From Tenacibaculum sp. M341 (lineage in GTDB: Bacteria; Bacteroidota; Bacteroidia; Flavobacteriales; Flavobacteriaceae): a stretch of DNA of 61,324 nt. The notes below the pieces were generated by a model, which saw nothing but the letters and a program-made list of their open reading frames with translations, ran no database searches and was not told where the DNA came from. Every line of letters begins with the position of its first letter. Positions within the stretch are counted from its first letter, which is position 1. Below are positions 43,100-52,273 of this stretch, piece by piece. The stretch is from contig NZ_SJXJ01000024.1 in the NCBI RefSeq assembly GCF_004337695.1, positions 1 to 61,324 of the forward strand. Direction: 5' to 3'. The position numbers and the translations under genes were made by a program.

Positions 43100-45619
43100 A
43101 TGAAGCAAATTATTGTAGTAGGAAACGGAATGGTAGGCTATAAATTCTGTGAAAAGTTCATAGAAAAATCTAACAGTAAAGAATACCAAATTACCGTTTT
43201 TGGAGAAGAACCAAGACCTGCTTACGACAGAGTACATTTAAGTGAGTTTTTTGAAAATAAAAACGCACAAAAACTAGAAATGGCTCCGTTAGAATGGTAT
43301 GCTAACAATAATATTGAACTTATTGTAAATACACGTGTTAATAGTATTGATAAAAAATCAAAAACAATTGAAACCATTCATGGTGAAGAATACTCGTACG
43401 ACTACTTAGTTTTAGCAACTGGATCATCTCCATTTGTTCCTAATATTGAAGGAATAGAAAAAGATGGTGTTTTTGTTTACAGAACTATTGAGGATTTAGA
43501 AAATACATTGTCTTATGCTGATATCATTCAAAAAGGAAGAAAAGATAAAGTAAAAGCAGCTGTTTTAGGTGGTGGTTTATTAGGTTTAGAGGCTGCCAAA
43601 GCTGTTATGGACATGGGATTTGAGCCTCATGTTGTTGAATTTGCCCCTAAATTAATGCCCAGACAATTAGATAGACGTAGTAGTAATGTATTACAGGAAA
43701 AAATTGAATCGATGGGTATTAGTGTTTACTTATCAAAAATTACAAGTAAAATTTTAGGTGATTATGCTATCTCAGGAATGCAATTTGGCGAAGATGATAA
43801 GCTAGATGTAGAAATGCTAATTGTTTCTGCAGGAATTCGTCCTAGAGATGAACTAGCTAAAACTTGCAATTTAAAAACCGGAACTCGTGGTGGAATTTGG
43901 GTAAACAACAAAATGCAAACTTCTAATGAGCATATTTACGCTATTGGTGAGTGTGCGTTGTTTAATAATATGATTTATGGTTTGGTTGCTCCAGGATACG
44001 ATATGGCACATGTTGCAGTACATCAAATTTTAGGAGAAACTGATGTATTAATGCAAGATGAAATTGATATGTCTACCAAACTTAAATTAATTGGTGTAGA
44101 TGTAGCTAGTTTTGGTGAACCATTTATGCCTGTAGAAAAAGGGTATTCTGTAATTTTTGAGAATAAAACAAAAAGCACTTACAAACGTATTAATGTAAGT
44201 TTAGATAGAAAAAAATTACTAGGTGGTATTTTAGTTGGCGATGCTGCTGATTATAATATGCTACATCAAATTTATTTAAATGGACTTCCTATTCCTGAAG
44301 ACCCCGAAGAATTAATCGTTGGAAGCAGGGGTCAAAATAGCAGTGCTTTTGGTAGCGTATTAGATTTGCCAGATGAAGCTCAAGTTTGTTCTTGCGAGAG
44401 TATCTCTAAAGGTGCTATCTGTACTGCTATTACAGAAGGTGGTTGTAGCTCGTTGAGTGATGTTGTTGATGCTACAAAAGTGACCACTGGTTGCGGTGGT
44501 TGTAAACCAATGGTGAAAGATTTAGTAAACGAAACACTTAAATCGTTAGGGCAAGAGGTGAAACAAGTGATTTGTGAACATTTTCACTACAGCAGACAAG
44601 AACTTTTTGATTTGATTAAGGTGAATAAAATTGAGACGTATGAAGAGGCTTTAGACAAATTTGGTCATGGTCATGGTTGTGAAGTTTGTAAACCTGCTTT
44701 GGCTTCTATTTTTGCTACAACTACTATGGAAACAGCCAATAAACAAGTAACAATTCAAGATACAAACGATCGTTTTCTTGCCAATATTCAACGTAACGGA
44801 ACTTATTCTGTAGTACCAAGAGTTGCTGGTGGAGAAATTACACCTCATCAGTTAATTACCATTGGAAAAATTGGCGAAAAATATGATTTATATACCAAAA
44901 TTACAGGAGCGCAACGTATCGATTTATTTGGTGCTCAAATTCATGAATTACCTCTTATTTGGAAAGAATTAATTGATGCTGGTTTTGAAAGTGGTCATGC
45001 TTACGGTAAATCATTAAGAGCCGTAAAAAGTTGTGTAGGTTCTACATGGTGTCGATTTGGAATGCATGAAAGTGTCACTTTTGCCATTGAAATTGAAAAT
45101 AGATATAGAGGTCTGCGTGCGCCACACAAATTAAAAGGAGGAGTTTCTGGATGTATCAGAGAATGTGCCGAAGCTCGTGGTAAAGATTTTGGTTTAATTG
45201 CTGTTGATGGTGGATGGAATTTATATGTATGTGGTAATGGTGGTGCCAACCCTAAACATGCTATTTTACTTGCAGAACAACTTACCGATGAAACTGCTAT
45301 TAAATATTTAGATCGATTTTTAATGTTTTACATAAGAACTGCTGAACCTTTAGTGAGAACTGCTCCTTGGTTAGACAAATTGGACGGCGGAATTGAATAT
45401 TTAAAGCAAGTTATTATTGATGATGTACTTGGTATTGCTGAAACTTTAGAACATGAAATGCAAGCATTAATTAATAAATATGAATGTGAATGGAAACAAG
45501 CCATTGAAAATCCTGAAATGATGAAACGATTCAAGCATTTTGTGAATACAGATGATACAAATGATGAGTTAGTATTTGTTCCTATGAGAGAACAAAAAAT
45601 GCCGAAAGCTTGGAGTTAA
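43100..45619 (+). CDS. nirB: NADH-dependent nitrite reductase, large subunit
   Basis: An 839-residue cytosolic enzyme reducing nitrite to ammonia. FAD/NADH-binding reductase domain at 1-310 (VVGNGMVGYKF, VLATGSSPFVP), a BFD-type [2Fe-2S] domain at about 430-480 (CSCESISKGAICTAI, CGGCKPMVKDL), a second Cys pair around 530, then the sulfite/nitrite reductase ferredoxin-like domain. The siroheme/4Fe-4S Cys are 645, 651, 685 and 689 (SCVGSTWCRFG; GGVSGCIREC). Length and order are normal. nirD follows after 192 bp. Confidence 0.95.
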   Translation: MKQIIVVGNGMVGYKFCEKFIEKSNSKEYQITVFGEEPRPAYDRVHLSEFFENKNAQKLEMAPLEWYANNNIELIVNTRVNSIDKKSKTIETIHGEEYSYDYLVLATGSSPFVPNIEGIEKDGVFVYRTIEDLENTLSYADIIQKGRKDKVKAAVLGGGLLGLEAAKAVMDMGFEPHVVEFAPKLMPRQLDRRSSNVLQEKIESMGISVYLSKITSKILGDYAISGMQFGEDDKLDVEMLIVSAGIRPRDELAKTCNLKTGTRGGIWVNNKMQTSNEHIYAIGECALFNNMIYGLVAPGYDMAHVAVHQILGETDVLMQDEIDMSTKLKLIGVDVASFGEPFMPVEKGYSVIFENKTKSTYKRINVSLDRKKLLGGILVGDAADYNMLHQIYLNGLPIPEDPEELIVGSRGQNSSAFGSVLDLPDEAQVCSCESISKGAICTAITEGGCSSLSDVVDATKVTTGCGGCKPMVKDLVNETLKSLGQEVKQVICEHFHYSRQELFDLIKVNKIETYEEALDKFGHGHGCEVCKPALASIFATTTMETANKQVTIQDTNDRFLANIQRNGTYSVVPRVAGGEITPHQLITIGKIGEKYDLYTKITGAQRIDLFGAQIHELPLIWKELIDAGFESGHAYGKSLRAVKSCVGSTWCRFGMHESVTFAIEIENRYRGLRAPHKLKGGVSGCIRECAEARGKDFGLIAVDGGWNLYVCGNGGANPKHAILLAEQLTDETAIKYLDRFLMFYIRTAEPLVRTAPWLDKLDGGIEYLKQVIIDDVLGIAETLEHEMQALINKYECEWKQAIENPEMMKRFKHFVNTDDTNDELVFVPMREQKMPKAWS

Positions 45620-45644
45620 TCTCTGGATAACACTTGATTTCAAG

Positions 45645-45790
45645 TGTTTAGAGAAGAGAAACGAGAAAAGAGAGACGAGATTTTATAAATATCATGGTAG
45701 AAATCACATGTGTTTGAATAGAGGAGCTCGGGTAAAAGGCTTGAGTGAAATATAATTCGTAATTCCTAATTTCAAATTCGTAATTGATTT
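45645..45790. repeat. 7-bp-periodic repeats between nirB and nirD
   Basis: Two patches: GAAGAGA AACGAGA AAAGAGA GACGAGA near 45650-45680, and AATTCGT AATTCCT AATTTCA AATTCGT near 45752-45780. They separate nirB from nirD by 192 bp, unlike the 9-bp gaps further down the cluster. Confidence 0.6.
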
Positions 45791-45811
45791 AACTAACAAA
45801 ATTTTAAAAAC

Positions 45812-46189
45812 ATGGAAGAATTATTAGATAAATACACCACCGTAGAAGAAACAAACACAAACGTTTGGTTTAAAGCAGGAAGTACTTCTTTATTTCCTCA
45901 AAATAGTGGCGCTTGCGTAAAATATAAAAACAAACAAATTGCTGTTTTCAATTTTACTAGAACAGGTAAATGGTATGCTTGTCAAAATTTATGTCCGCAT
46001 AAAATGGAAATGGTACTGTCTTTAGGACTTATTGGAGATAAAAAAGGAACTCCTGTTGTTGCTTGCCCTTTGCATAAAAAAAACTTTTCATTAGAAAATG
46101 GAGCTGGTTTAACTGATGAAAGTTTACACATTGCCGTATATCCAGTTAAAATTAAAGATGGAAATGTGTATATTGGTTTTTCTGATTAA
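45812..46189 (+). CDS. nirD: Nitrite reductase small subunit, Rieske-type
   Basis: A 125-residue protein with a Rieske fold. Cys61-x-His63 (NLCPHKM) and Cys85-x2-His88 (ACPLHKK) form a complete [2Fe-2S] ligand set, which E. coli NirD lacks but many bacterial NirD proteins retain. It pairs with NirB for nitrite reduction. It lies 9 bp before the DUF4202 gene. Confidence 0.9.
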   Translation: MEELLDKYTTVEETNTNVWFKAGSTSLFPQNSGACVKYKNKQIAVFNFTRTGKWYACQNLCPHKMEMVLSLGLIGDKKGTPVVACPLHKKNFSLENGAGLTDESLHIAVYPVKIKDGNVYIGFSD

Positions 46190-46198
46190 TTAATTTTT

Positions 46199-46783
46199 AT
46201 GAAACCAACACGTTTTGAAGCGGCAATTGCTTTAATTGACAATGAGAATGCTAAAGATCCGAATATACAAGAAGCTCATGGAATAACGTTTCCAAAGGAA
46301 CTTTTGTACTCACAAAGAATGACACGAAAGCTTTTGCAATTTAAACCTAATGCTTCTAGAGCTTTACAAATAGCTGCCAGAGCTCAACATATTTGCAGAT
46401 GGTCTATTCCTAGAGATTCGTATCCAATGGATAGAGTTGGTTATTTAAAATGGAGAGAAGAATTAAAAAAATCTCATGCTAAAATCACTTCTGAAATTTT
46501 AGAAAAAATTGGATACGATGAAGTTTTTGTTAAAAGAGTTGCTTCACTAATTTTAAAGAAACAACTAAAAAAAAATGAAGAATCTCAAACTTTAGAAGAT
46601 ATTATTTGTTTGGTTTTTTTAGATTTTTACTTTGAAGAGTTTGCTCAAAAACATACTGATGAAAAAGTAATCGACATTCTTAAAAAGACTATGAAAAAAA
46701 TGTCTGAAGAAGGAAAACAAGAAGCTATGAAAATACAATTTTCAGAAAAAAGTTTATCGTTAATACAGCAGGCTATTGCTTAG
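46199..46783 (+). CDS. DUF4202-family protein
   Basis: A 194-residue soluble helical protein. FEAAIALIDNENAKDPN at the start, AARAQHICRWSIPRDSYP and the later DIICLVFLDFYFEEFA are typical of DUF4202. The His/Asp pattern recalls HD-type metal sites. Members often sit beside nitrite/sulfite reductase genes, which fits this cluster, but no function is established. It is 15 bp before the kinase gene. Confidence 0.8.
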   Translation: MKPTRFEAAIALIDNENAKDPNIQEAHGITFPKELLYSQRMTRKLLQFKPNASRALQIAARAQHICRWSIPRDSYPMDRVGYLKWREELKKSHAKITSEILEKIGYDEVFVKRVASLILKKQLKKNEESQTLEDIICLVFLDFYFEEFAQKHTDEKVIDILKKTMKKMSEEGKQEAMKIQFSEKSLSLIQQAIA

Positions 46784-46798
46784 AATCGCTTTATAAGA

Positions 46799-48616
46799 AT
46801 GACCAAAAACTCTCATTCATTAGATCAACGAACCTTTAAAAAATTAAGTAACTTATATGTTTTAGCATTAAGTACCATTGCTATTTCTGTAATTGTAAGT
46901 CAGTTATTAATTAGAAATCATTTAAGAGATCAACAAAGTGATTCTACTATTATTAACATTGCTGGTAGGCAACGAATGCTGAGTCAGAAATTAACTAAAG
47001 AAGTTGTTCTACTCGCCATTGAGCCTTTAGCAGAAAAAAAAACTGCTTTAAAAGAACAGCTGAAAAGCACTCAAAATTTATGGATTCAATCGCATAAAGC
47101 TTTACAAGAAGGGAACGATAGCTTAGGCTTACCCGGTAATAATAGTGCTATTATTACTGAGCAATTCAATCGCTTAAATCCTATTTTTGAAATTATTGAT
47201 ACAGCTTCCAAAGATATTATTGCTGCTATTGAAGAAAACCCAAATGCTACTACAGAAGAGTATGCTAACAGTTTAAAAGCTGTTAAAAATAATGAGCAAC
47301 AATTTTTAAAGCTCATGGATGCTATTGTAAACCAATACAATGAAGAAGCTAGTAAAAAGGTTAACAATTTAAAAACCTTAGAGCTTTTTTTAATGCTTCT
47401 TTCCTTAATTATTTTAATTGGAGAGTTTTTATTTATTTTTTGGCCCACAGCTAAATCAGTTAGAGCAACCTTGGCTGAATTACTTTTAGCTGAAAAATGT
47501 GCTAAAAAAATGGCTTTTGATGCAGATGAATTAAGTATTATGAAAGAAAAATCGGTGAAAGAACTAAAAGCCTTGAATCGAGCTATGGACGAAACTTTAT
47601 TATCTGCACGAATTTTACCTAACGGAACTATAGTACATATTGGAAATCGTTTTTCTAAACTTTTTAAACACTCAAAGCATAACACCACAACATTATTCTG
47701 GAACCTGCTTTCTAAAGATAAAAATGAGCAACTAATTATTGAAAACTTAATTAACAAGCATAAAAAAACAGGTTGGCAAGGTGAAGTAAAGGCTACAAAT
47801 TATAATAATCAAGATATTTGGCTAGAAATGGCTATTATCCCATACAATGCTACTCAAGAAAAATCGGAACTTTTAATTATTGCTTCTGATATTTCTGATA
47901 AAAAAATTGCTCAATTAGAAATTGATAAATTAAAACAAGAGGGATTTGAAGAACGAATGAATCAGCAAAAAATCATTTCTCGAAAAATTATTGAAAATCA
48001 AGAAAAAGAACAAAGCAGAATAGCCAAAGATATTCATGATGGTATTGGACAAATGTTGACTGGATTGAAATTTAATCTAGAAAGTATCAATCCGAATGAC
48101 ATTGAAAAAACCAACTTAAAAGTTCAACAACTTAAAGATCAAACTTCTGATATTATTAAAGGTGTTAGAACCTCTACTTTCAACTTAATGCCTTCTGAAT
48201 TATCTGATCATGGATTGGTTCCTGCTTTATCTAAATTGACAAAAGAACTGACCAAACTAACTGGTAAAAACATTGTGTTTTTTAATAAAACAAATTTTAA
48301 TGATCGTTTAGATAGTTTGGTTGAAATTAATATTTATAGAATTACCCAAGAAGCTATTAATAATGCTATTAAATACGCTAACTCTTCTCATATTTTACTT
48401 TCAATTTCACATAGCGATACCATTTTAAGTGTTGTAATTGATGATAATGGTGTAGGATTTGATTCAGAAAAAAAGAAAAAAGGTGTTGGTGGTATGGGAC
48501 TCACTTTTATGAAAGAGCGTATTAAATATGTAAATGGACGTATATTTTTAAATTCTGAAAAAGGACAAGGTACCAGAGTTACCTTAAATATTCCTTTAAA
48601 TAAAGCCCTACAATAG
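46799..48616 (+). CDS. NarX-like sensor histidine kinase
   Basis: A 605-residue membrane kinase. TM1 at about 17-37; a periplasmic PilJ/NarX-type sensor (NIAGRQRMLSQKLTKEVV near 52-70) that in NarX binds nitrate and nitrite; TM2 near 197-219; a PAS-like domain (about 255-370); HisKA_3 with His413 (IAKDIHDGIGQMLTGL); and a HATPase (INNAIKYAN, DDNGVGF). It is the sensor partner of the regulator 57 bp downstream and probably tunes the nir genes to nitrate or nitrite. Confidence 0.85.
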   Translation: MTKNSHSLDQRTFKKLSNLYVLALSTIAISVIVSQLLIRNHLRDQQSDSTIINIAGRQRMLSQKLTKEVVLLAIEPLAEKKTALKEQLKSTQNLWIQSHKALQEGNDSLGLPGNNSAIITEQFNRLNPIFEIIDTASKDIIAAIEENPNATTEEYANSLKAVKNNEQQFLKLMDAIVNQYNEEASKKVNNLKTLELFLMLLSLIILIGEFLFIFWPTAKSVRATLAELLLAEKCAKKMAFDADELSIMKEKSVKELKALNRAMDETLLSARILPNGTIVHIGNRFSKLFKHSKHNTTTLFWNLLSKDKNEQLIIENLINKHKKTGWQGEVKATNYNNQDIWLEMAIIPYNATQEKSELLIIASDISDKKIAQLEIDKLKQEGFEERMNQQKIISRKIIENQEKEQSRIAKDIHDGIGQMLTGLKFNLESINPNDIEKTNLKVQQLKDQTSDIIKGVRTSTFNLMPSELSDHGLVPALSKLTKELTKLTGKNIVFFNKTNFNDRLDSLVEINIYRITQEAINNAIKYANSSHILLSISHSDTILSVVIDDNGVGFDSEKKKKGVGGMGLTFMKERIKYVNGRIFLNSEKGQGTRVTLNIPLNKALQ

Positions 48617-48645
48617 CCTCTTATGTTAGATTACACTGTTTTATG

Positions 48646-48653
48646 TATTTTTG
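48646..48653 (+). promoter_or_regulatory. -7 element upstream of the NarL-like gene
   Basis: Reads TATTTTTG, 20 bp before the ATG at 48674, suggesting the regulator has its own promoter in addition to readthrough from the kinase gene. Confidence 0.45.
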
Positions 48654-48673
48654 TTAAGTATATCGTATAGTTT

Positions 48674-49342
48674 ATGAAAATGATCAATGTTGTTTTAGTA
48701 GATGACCATGTTTTGGTAAGAGATGGAATTAAGGCTCTTTTAGAAGATCAAAACACAATTGAAGTTGTTAATGAAGCCTCTAATGGAATGGATGCTCTTG
48801 AAATTGTAAAATCAATAATTTCTGATACTGTTTTTATTGTTGATATTAGAATGCCTGAAATGAGTGGCATTGAAGTAGTATCAACCATTAACAACTCTTA
48901 TGGAAATAAACCTATTAAAACATTAATGCTTTCTATGCACGATTCTGAAGAGTATGTTGTAAAATCTATTCAGGCTGGTGCCGATGGTTATCTTTTAAAA
49001 GGATCAAGCAAAGAAGAGTTTTTAAAAGCTTTACAGAAAATTGCTGAAGGTGGTAAATATTTCTCTGGGGATGTTTCTGGTGTAATTATGAGTAATTTTG
49101 TGAATAGAAATGCCATAGCAACTTCAACTAAAAAAGATGCTAGTGAAAATCCTTTCAAGCTTACTAAAAGAGAAAAACAAATTTTAGATTTAGTACTTCA
49201 ATTAAAAAACAATAAAGACATTGCTGAAGAATTAAATATTAGTAAAAGAACTGTAGAAGTGCATCGTTTTAACTTAATGAAAAAACTAGAAGTTAAAAAC
49301 ATACTTGAACTTAGCCACAAGGCAAGTGCTTATAATTTGTAA
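48674..49342 (+). CDS. NarL/FixJ-family response regulator
   Basis: A 222-residue protein. Receiver domain 1-125 with Asp57 (VFIVDIRMPEMSG), and a LuxR-type HTH at about 155-218 (LTKREKQILDLVLQLKNNKD, then NISKRTVEVHRFNLMKKL). Paired with the NarX-like kinase by gene order. The nirB promoter dyads are its most plausible targets. Confidence 0.9.
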   Translation: MKMINVVLVDDHVLVRDGIKALLEDQNTIEVVNEASNGMDALEIVKSIISDTVFIVDIRMPEMSGIEVVSTINNSYGNKPIKTLMLSMHDSEEYVVKSIQAGADGYLLKGSSKEEFLKALQKIAEGGKYFSGDVSGVIMSNFVNRNAIATSTKKDASENPFKLTKREKQILDLVLQLKNNKDIAEELNISKRTVEVHRFNLMKKLEVKNILELSHKASAYNL

Positions 49343-49538
49343 GAATTTGACTCCGTAATTATTTTATATATCAAACAACATATTATTCTACTTAATGTAA
49401 GTTAGTATTTCTGAGATAAATCTTTGTTTTTGCTTCCTAACAAGCACCATTCATTGTTATAAAAAATAGGTCAACCTACTCATTTTGTTGATGTTATTAA
49501 AAATTCACTATATTTAGTTGTCTTAAAATCAATAAATT

Positions 49539-50006
49539 ATGAGTTTTAAAAGTTTTCAAGGTAGAAGAACCACCGCCACTAAAAGTGAATCGGCACCTAT
49601 TTTAGTTTCTGATTACATGAGTACAAAATTAATTACGTTTAAAGAAAATCAACCTATTGAGGAGGTTATTGATACTTTAATTCGTAATAAGATTTCAGGA
49701 GGACCTGTTGTAAATGATAAAAATGAACTTATCGGAATTATATCTGAAGGAGATTGCATGAAACAAATTTCTGAAAGCAGGTATTACAACCTTCCTGTAG
49801 ATAGTAATAACACCGTAGGAAAAGCAATGGTACGCCAGGTAGAAACTATAGACGGAACTATGAATATTTTTGATGCTGCCAATAAATTTCTAGAATCAAA
49901 AAGAAGACGGTTTCCAATAGTAGAAAACGGAAAATTAGTTGGACAAATAAGTCAAAAAGATGTTTTAAAAGCTGCTATGACATTAAAAGGAAACACTTGG
50001 AAATAA
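49539..50006 (+). CDS. CBS-pair domain protein
   Basis: A 155-residue soluble protein with two CBS domains, at about 24-85 (VSDYMSTKLITFKENQPIEE, GGPVVNDKNELIGIISEGD) and 95-152 (VGKAMVRQVETI, RRRFPIVENGKLVGQISQKD). CBS pairs bind adenine nucleotides and regulate partner proteins. No fused enzyme is present. It stands alone between the nitrate module and a repeat patch. Confidence 0.85.
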   Translation: MSFKSFQGRRTTATKSESAPILVSDYMSTKLITFKENQPIEEVIDTLIRNKISGGPVVNDKNELIGIISEGDCMKQISESRYYNLPVDSNNTVGKAMVRQVETIDGTMNIFDAANKFLESKRRRFPIVENGKLVGQISQKDVLKAAMTLKGNTWK

Positions 50007-50039
50007 GATCGCTTTACCATCAATTTAAAGTTTCTTTGT

Positions 50040-50100
50040 TTGAAGCTGGACGCCAGAAGTTAAAAGGAATCTTCGAAGCTCCAACTTCAGACTTCTAATA
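50040..50100. repeat. 7-bp-periodic palindromic repeat
   Basis: TGAAGCT GGACGCC AGAAGTT runs into the complementary forms AAGCTCC AACTTCA GACTTCT, giving an imperfect palindrome with 7-base periodicity, like the patches around nirB. It lies between converging genes and may act as their terminator. Confidence 0.6.
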
Positions 50101-50107
50101 CTATTGC

Positions 50108-50788
50108 CTAAACTTTATTCACTAAATGACTAGACAAATCTGTAATAATTAACTTTTGTTTATCTCTACTTTCTAAAGTAGCTATTTTAGAATAAGAATA
50201 CCCTTCAATAGACTCATTTAACTCTTTCCAATTTGCAATTCCTGCTACAGTTATCTCCTCTCCTACCTCTATAATTCCTTCTGAGTAACGTAACGATTTA
50301 TTAAAACCAAAAAAGTTAGTTCCTTTAATATTGTATCTTTTTAATAAAGCTTCAAACTCAGGAGTAGGATCATTAAAAGTCCCTGATGATACTGTACTAT
50401 CTTTAACTAAATAACGTTTATAATTTTTAGGTCTTTTAGTTGGATTTACAATTAATTGATCTCCATTTTTTTCTATAAAAAACGGTTGTATTTCGTCTCT
50501 ATCTAAAATAGTAACCCAACGAGAACTATTATTATTTGAACGTCTTTTTTCTTCTATTACAATATTATAAAACACACATTTACGTTTACTAAAAGGAGCT
50601 ATTAAAGGCTCTTGAACATGTAATGCTTTTCCTGTTATTTTAGTAAGCTCATTTTTCCTAATACTAATGATTGATCTTGTATTCGGAATTTTTCTTAATG
50701 TTCTTTTAATAATCTGTTTACTATTGAAATAAAAAACAATAAATAGCACAAAAGCAATAACAATTGAAATGAAGAAAAACAAATACAT
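50108..50788 (-). CDS. GIDE-domain (MUL1-like) membrane protein
   Basis: A 226-residue protein with one N-terminal membrane helix (about 3-22). The rest fits the GIDE/BAM domain found in eukaryotic MUL1 ubiquitin ligase: GKALHVQEPLIAPFSKRKCVFYNI, then VEEKRR-like strands and the closing EGIIEVGEEITVAGIANW. Bacterial homologs lack the RING finger, as here. The function is unknown; an envelope-stress or quality-control role is a guess. Confidence 0.65.
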   Translation of the reverse strand: MYLFFFISIVIAFVLFIVFYFNSKQIIKRTLRKIPNTRSIISIRKNELTKITGKALHVQEPLIAPFSKRKCVFYNIVIEEKRRSNNNSSRWVTILDRDEIQPFFIEKNGDQLIVNPTKRPKNYKRYLVKDSTVSSGTFNDPTPEFEALLKRYNIKGTNFFGFNKSLRYSEGIIEVGEEITVAGIANWKELNESIEGYSYSKIATLESRDKQKLIITDLSSHLVNKV

Positions 50789-50838
50789 AACATTTTTTTA
50801 ATTGCTTATATGTAGGTTATTTATTTAAATTGTTACAA

Positions 50839-51189
50839 TTAATCTTGCTTCACCAATAAAAACACTTCGTTATCTAACTCTAAATAACCTTGATCGTAGA
50901 CATAAAAATAAGTGTTATTCGTTTTAGTTACATAACGAGATGTGATGAACTTAAAATCAAAACCTCTGTCAAATAATTTGCGTCGTGTTACTTTAGTTTT
51001 ACCTCCAGCATTTAAATCGCATAGAATTTTATAGTTTTTTCTTAATCGATTATTAGTATTTCTAATAAGGTTTTTACTCTCTTTATTTACCTTATTATTA
51101 AAAGCATTTCTACAATAATCAGAGCAGAATTTTTTATCAACTCTACCAACTACTTTATCTCCACACTCTAAACATTTTTTAACTTCCAT
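50839..51189 (-). CDS. Zinc-ribbon protein, unrecognised
   Basis: A 116-residue basic protein. The N-terminal Cys6-x2-Cys9 and Cys22-x3-Cys26 (KKCLECGDKVV; FCSDYCRNAF) form a treble-clef-like zinc site. The rest is basic and alpha/beta, ending in a beta hairpin (YFYVYDQGYLELDNEVFLL). It could bind nucleic acid. It overlaps the GNAT gene by 11 bp, so the two are co-transcribed. Confidence 0.6.
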   Translation of the reverse strand: MEVKKCLECGDKVVGRVDKKFCSDYCRNAFNNKVNKESKNLIRNTNNRLRKNYKILCDLNAGGKTKVTRRKLFDRGFDFKFITSRYVTKTNNTYFYVYDQGYLELDNEVFLLVKQD

Positions 51190-51721
51190 AATCTGCTTTA
51201 CTCAACTCATACCATTTTGCATCTGTACCCTCAATATCAAAGTTATTTACATACTTGAGCCCTATTTTCTGTAAAATTTTGTTTGATCCAATATTATCAG
51301 TTTCCGCTGCTCCATAAATTATATCGTAATTCATTTGTTTAAATCCGAATTCTAAACAAGCAATAGCCGATTCAGAAGCATATCCTTTTCTCCAAAAAGA
51401 AGGTAATAAACGATATCCAATATCAATAAAATTTGTAAATCCGTTTAACTCTTCTTTCGCCCCTTTGTTAAACTTTAATCCAGACCAGCCAATAAAATTA
51501 CCCGAATCTTTTTCAAAGGCAGCAAATCTTCCAATTCCATTTTCTTGGTACTGTTTTTTAAAGAACTCTATAATCTCTTCTGCTTGTTTTTGAGTTGTAA
51601 TTGTTTTTTTACCTAAATACTCGTGTACTTCTTTGTTTGAATCTAATTGAAAAATATGATCTACATCATTATCTGTAAACTCCTTTAAAATCAACCGTTC
51701 AGTTTCTAAATATAATTCCAT
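51179..51721 (-). CDS. GNAT N-acetyltransferase, RimJ/RimL-like
   Basis: A 180-residue protein. LYLETERLILKEFTDNDVDHI at the start, the strand-turn FIGWSGLKF, and the acetyl-CoA loop region LLPSFWRKGYASESAIACLEF are typical of the RimJ/RimL branch, which acetylates protein N-termini or small molecules. The substrate is unknown. It overlaps the zinc-ribbon gene. Confidence 0.85.
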   Translation of the reverse strand: MELYLETERLILKEFTDNDVDHIFQLDSNKEVHEYLGKKTITTQKQAEEIIEFFKKQYQENGIGRFAAFEKDSGNFIGWSGLKFNKGAKEELNGFTNFIDIGYRLLPSFWRKGYASESAIACLEFGFKQMNYDIIYGAAETDNIGSNKILQKIGLKYVNNFDIEGTDAKWYELSKADYGS

Positions 51722-51886
51722 GATTTCAATTTTTTAAAGCCTAAAAATAGTAAAAATAATCAATTACATTCGTTTACAAACGAAAACAAACGTTTAACAA
51801 CCGAAAATAACTTGCTTTGGTTCCGATCTTTGCAGTGTCATTATTTAATGGCAATGTCTTAACTGTTTAACGAAAAAATAATACTT

Positions 51887-52222
51887 ATGAATGCACTTAA
51901 AAACAAGGTACAGTTAATTGGGAATCTAGGAAACAAACCAGAAATTAGAATATTAGATTCTGGTAAAAAATTGGCTAAATTTTCACTAGCCACCAATGAA
52001 ACGTACAAAAACAATCGAGGAGAAAAAATAACAGACACACAATGGCATAATGTAATTGCCTGGAACAAAACCGCCGATATTATTGAAAGCTATGTAAATA
52101 GAGGCGATGAAGTTGCTATTGAAGGAAAATTAACATCGAGAAGCTATGAAACAAACGAAGGAGAAAAACGCTATATCACAGAAATCGTTTGTAATGAAAT
52201 TTTAATGTTAGGAAATAAATAG
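51887..52222 (+). CDS. ssb: Single-stranded DNA-binding protein, short form
   Basis: A 111-residue OB-fold protein: LKNKVQLIGNLGNKPEIRIL, ATNETYKNNRGEK, TQWHNVIAWNKTADI and GDEVAIEGKLTSRSYE are diagnostic. It ends right after the OB-fold and lacks the flexible linker and acidic DDDIPF-type tail used to recruit repair proteins, so it is probably an accessory SSB common in Flavobacteriia and not the main replicative copy. A strong terminator follows. Confidence 0.9.
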   Translation: MNALKNKVQLIGNLGNKPEIRILDSGKKLAKFSLATNETYKNNRGEKITDTQWHNVIAWNKTADIIESYVNRGDEVAIEGKLTSRSYETNEGEKRYITEIVCNEILMLGNK

Positions 52223-52273
52223 AGGGGAGAATTGCTAAAGTCAACCAAAAAGAAATTAAAAGAAGAAAAAGAT

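Noticed and set aside
47086-47757. Long minus-strand frame (223 codons) inside the NarX-like gene
   Set aside because: Lies wholly antisense to a well-supported kinase; the product is low-complexity Ser/Phe/Leu with no recognisable domain.
50839-51189. Zinc-ribbon protein as antitoxin of the adjacent GNAT acetyltransferase (TacT-like toxin-antitoxin pair)
   Set aside because: The GNAT is of the RimJ/RimL type at normal length and the partner has a zinc site, not the RHH fold of known TacA antitoxins; no support beyond adjacency.
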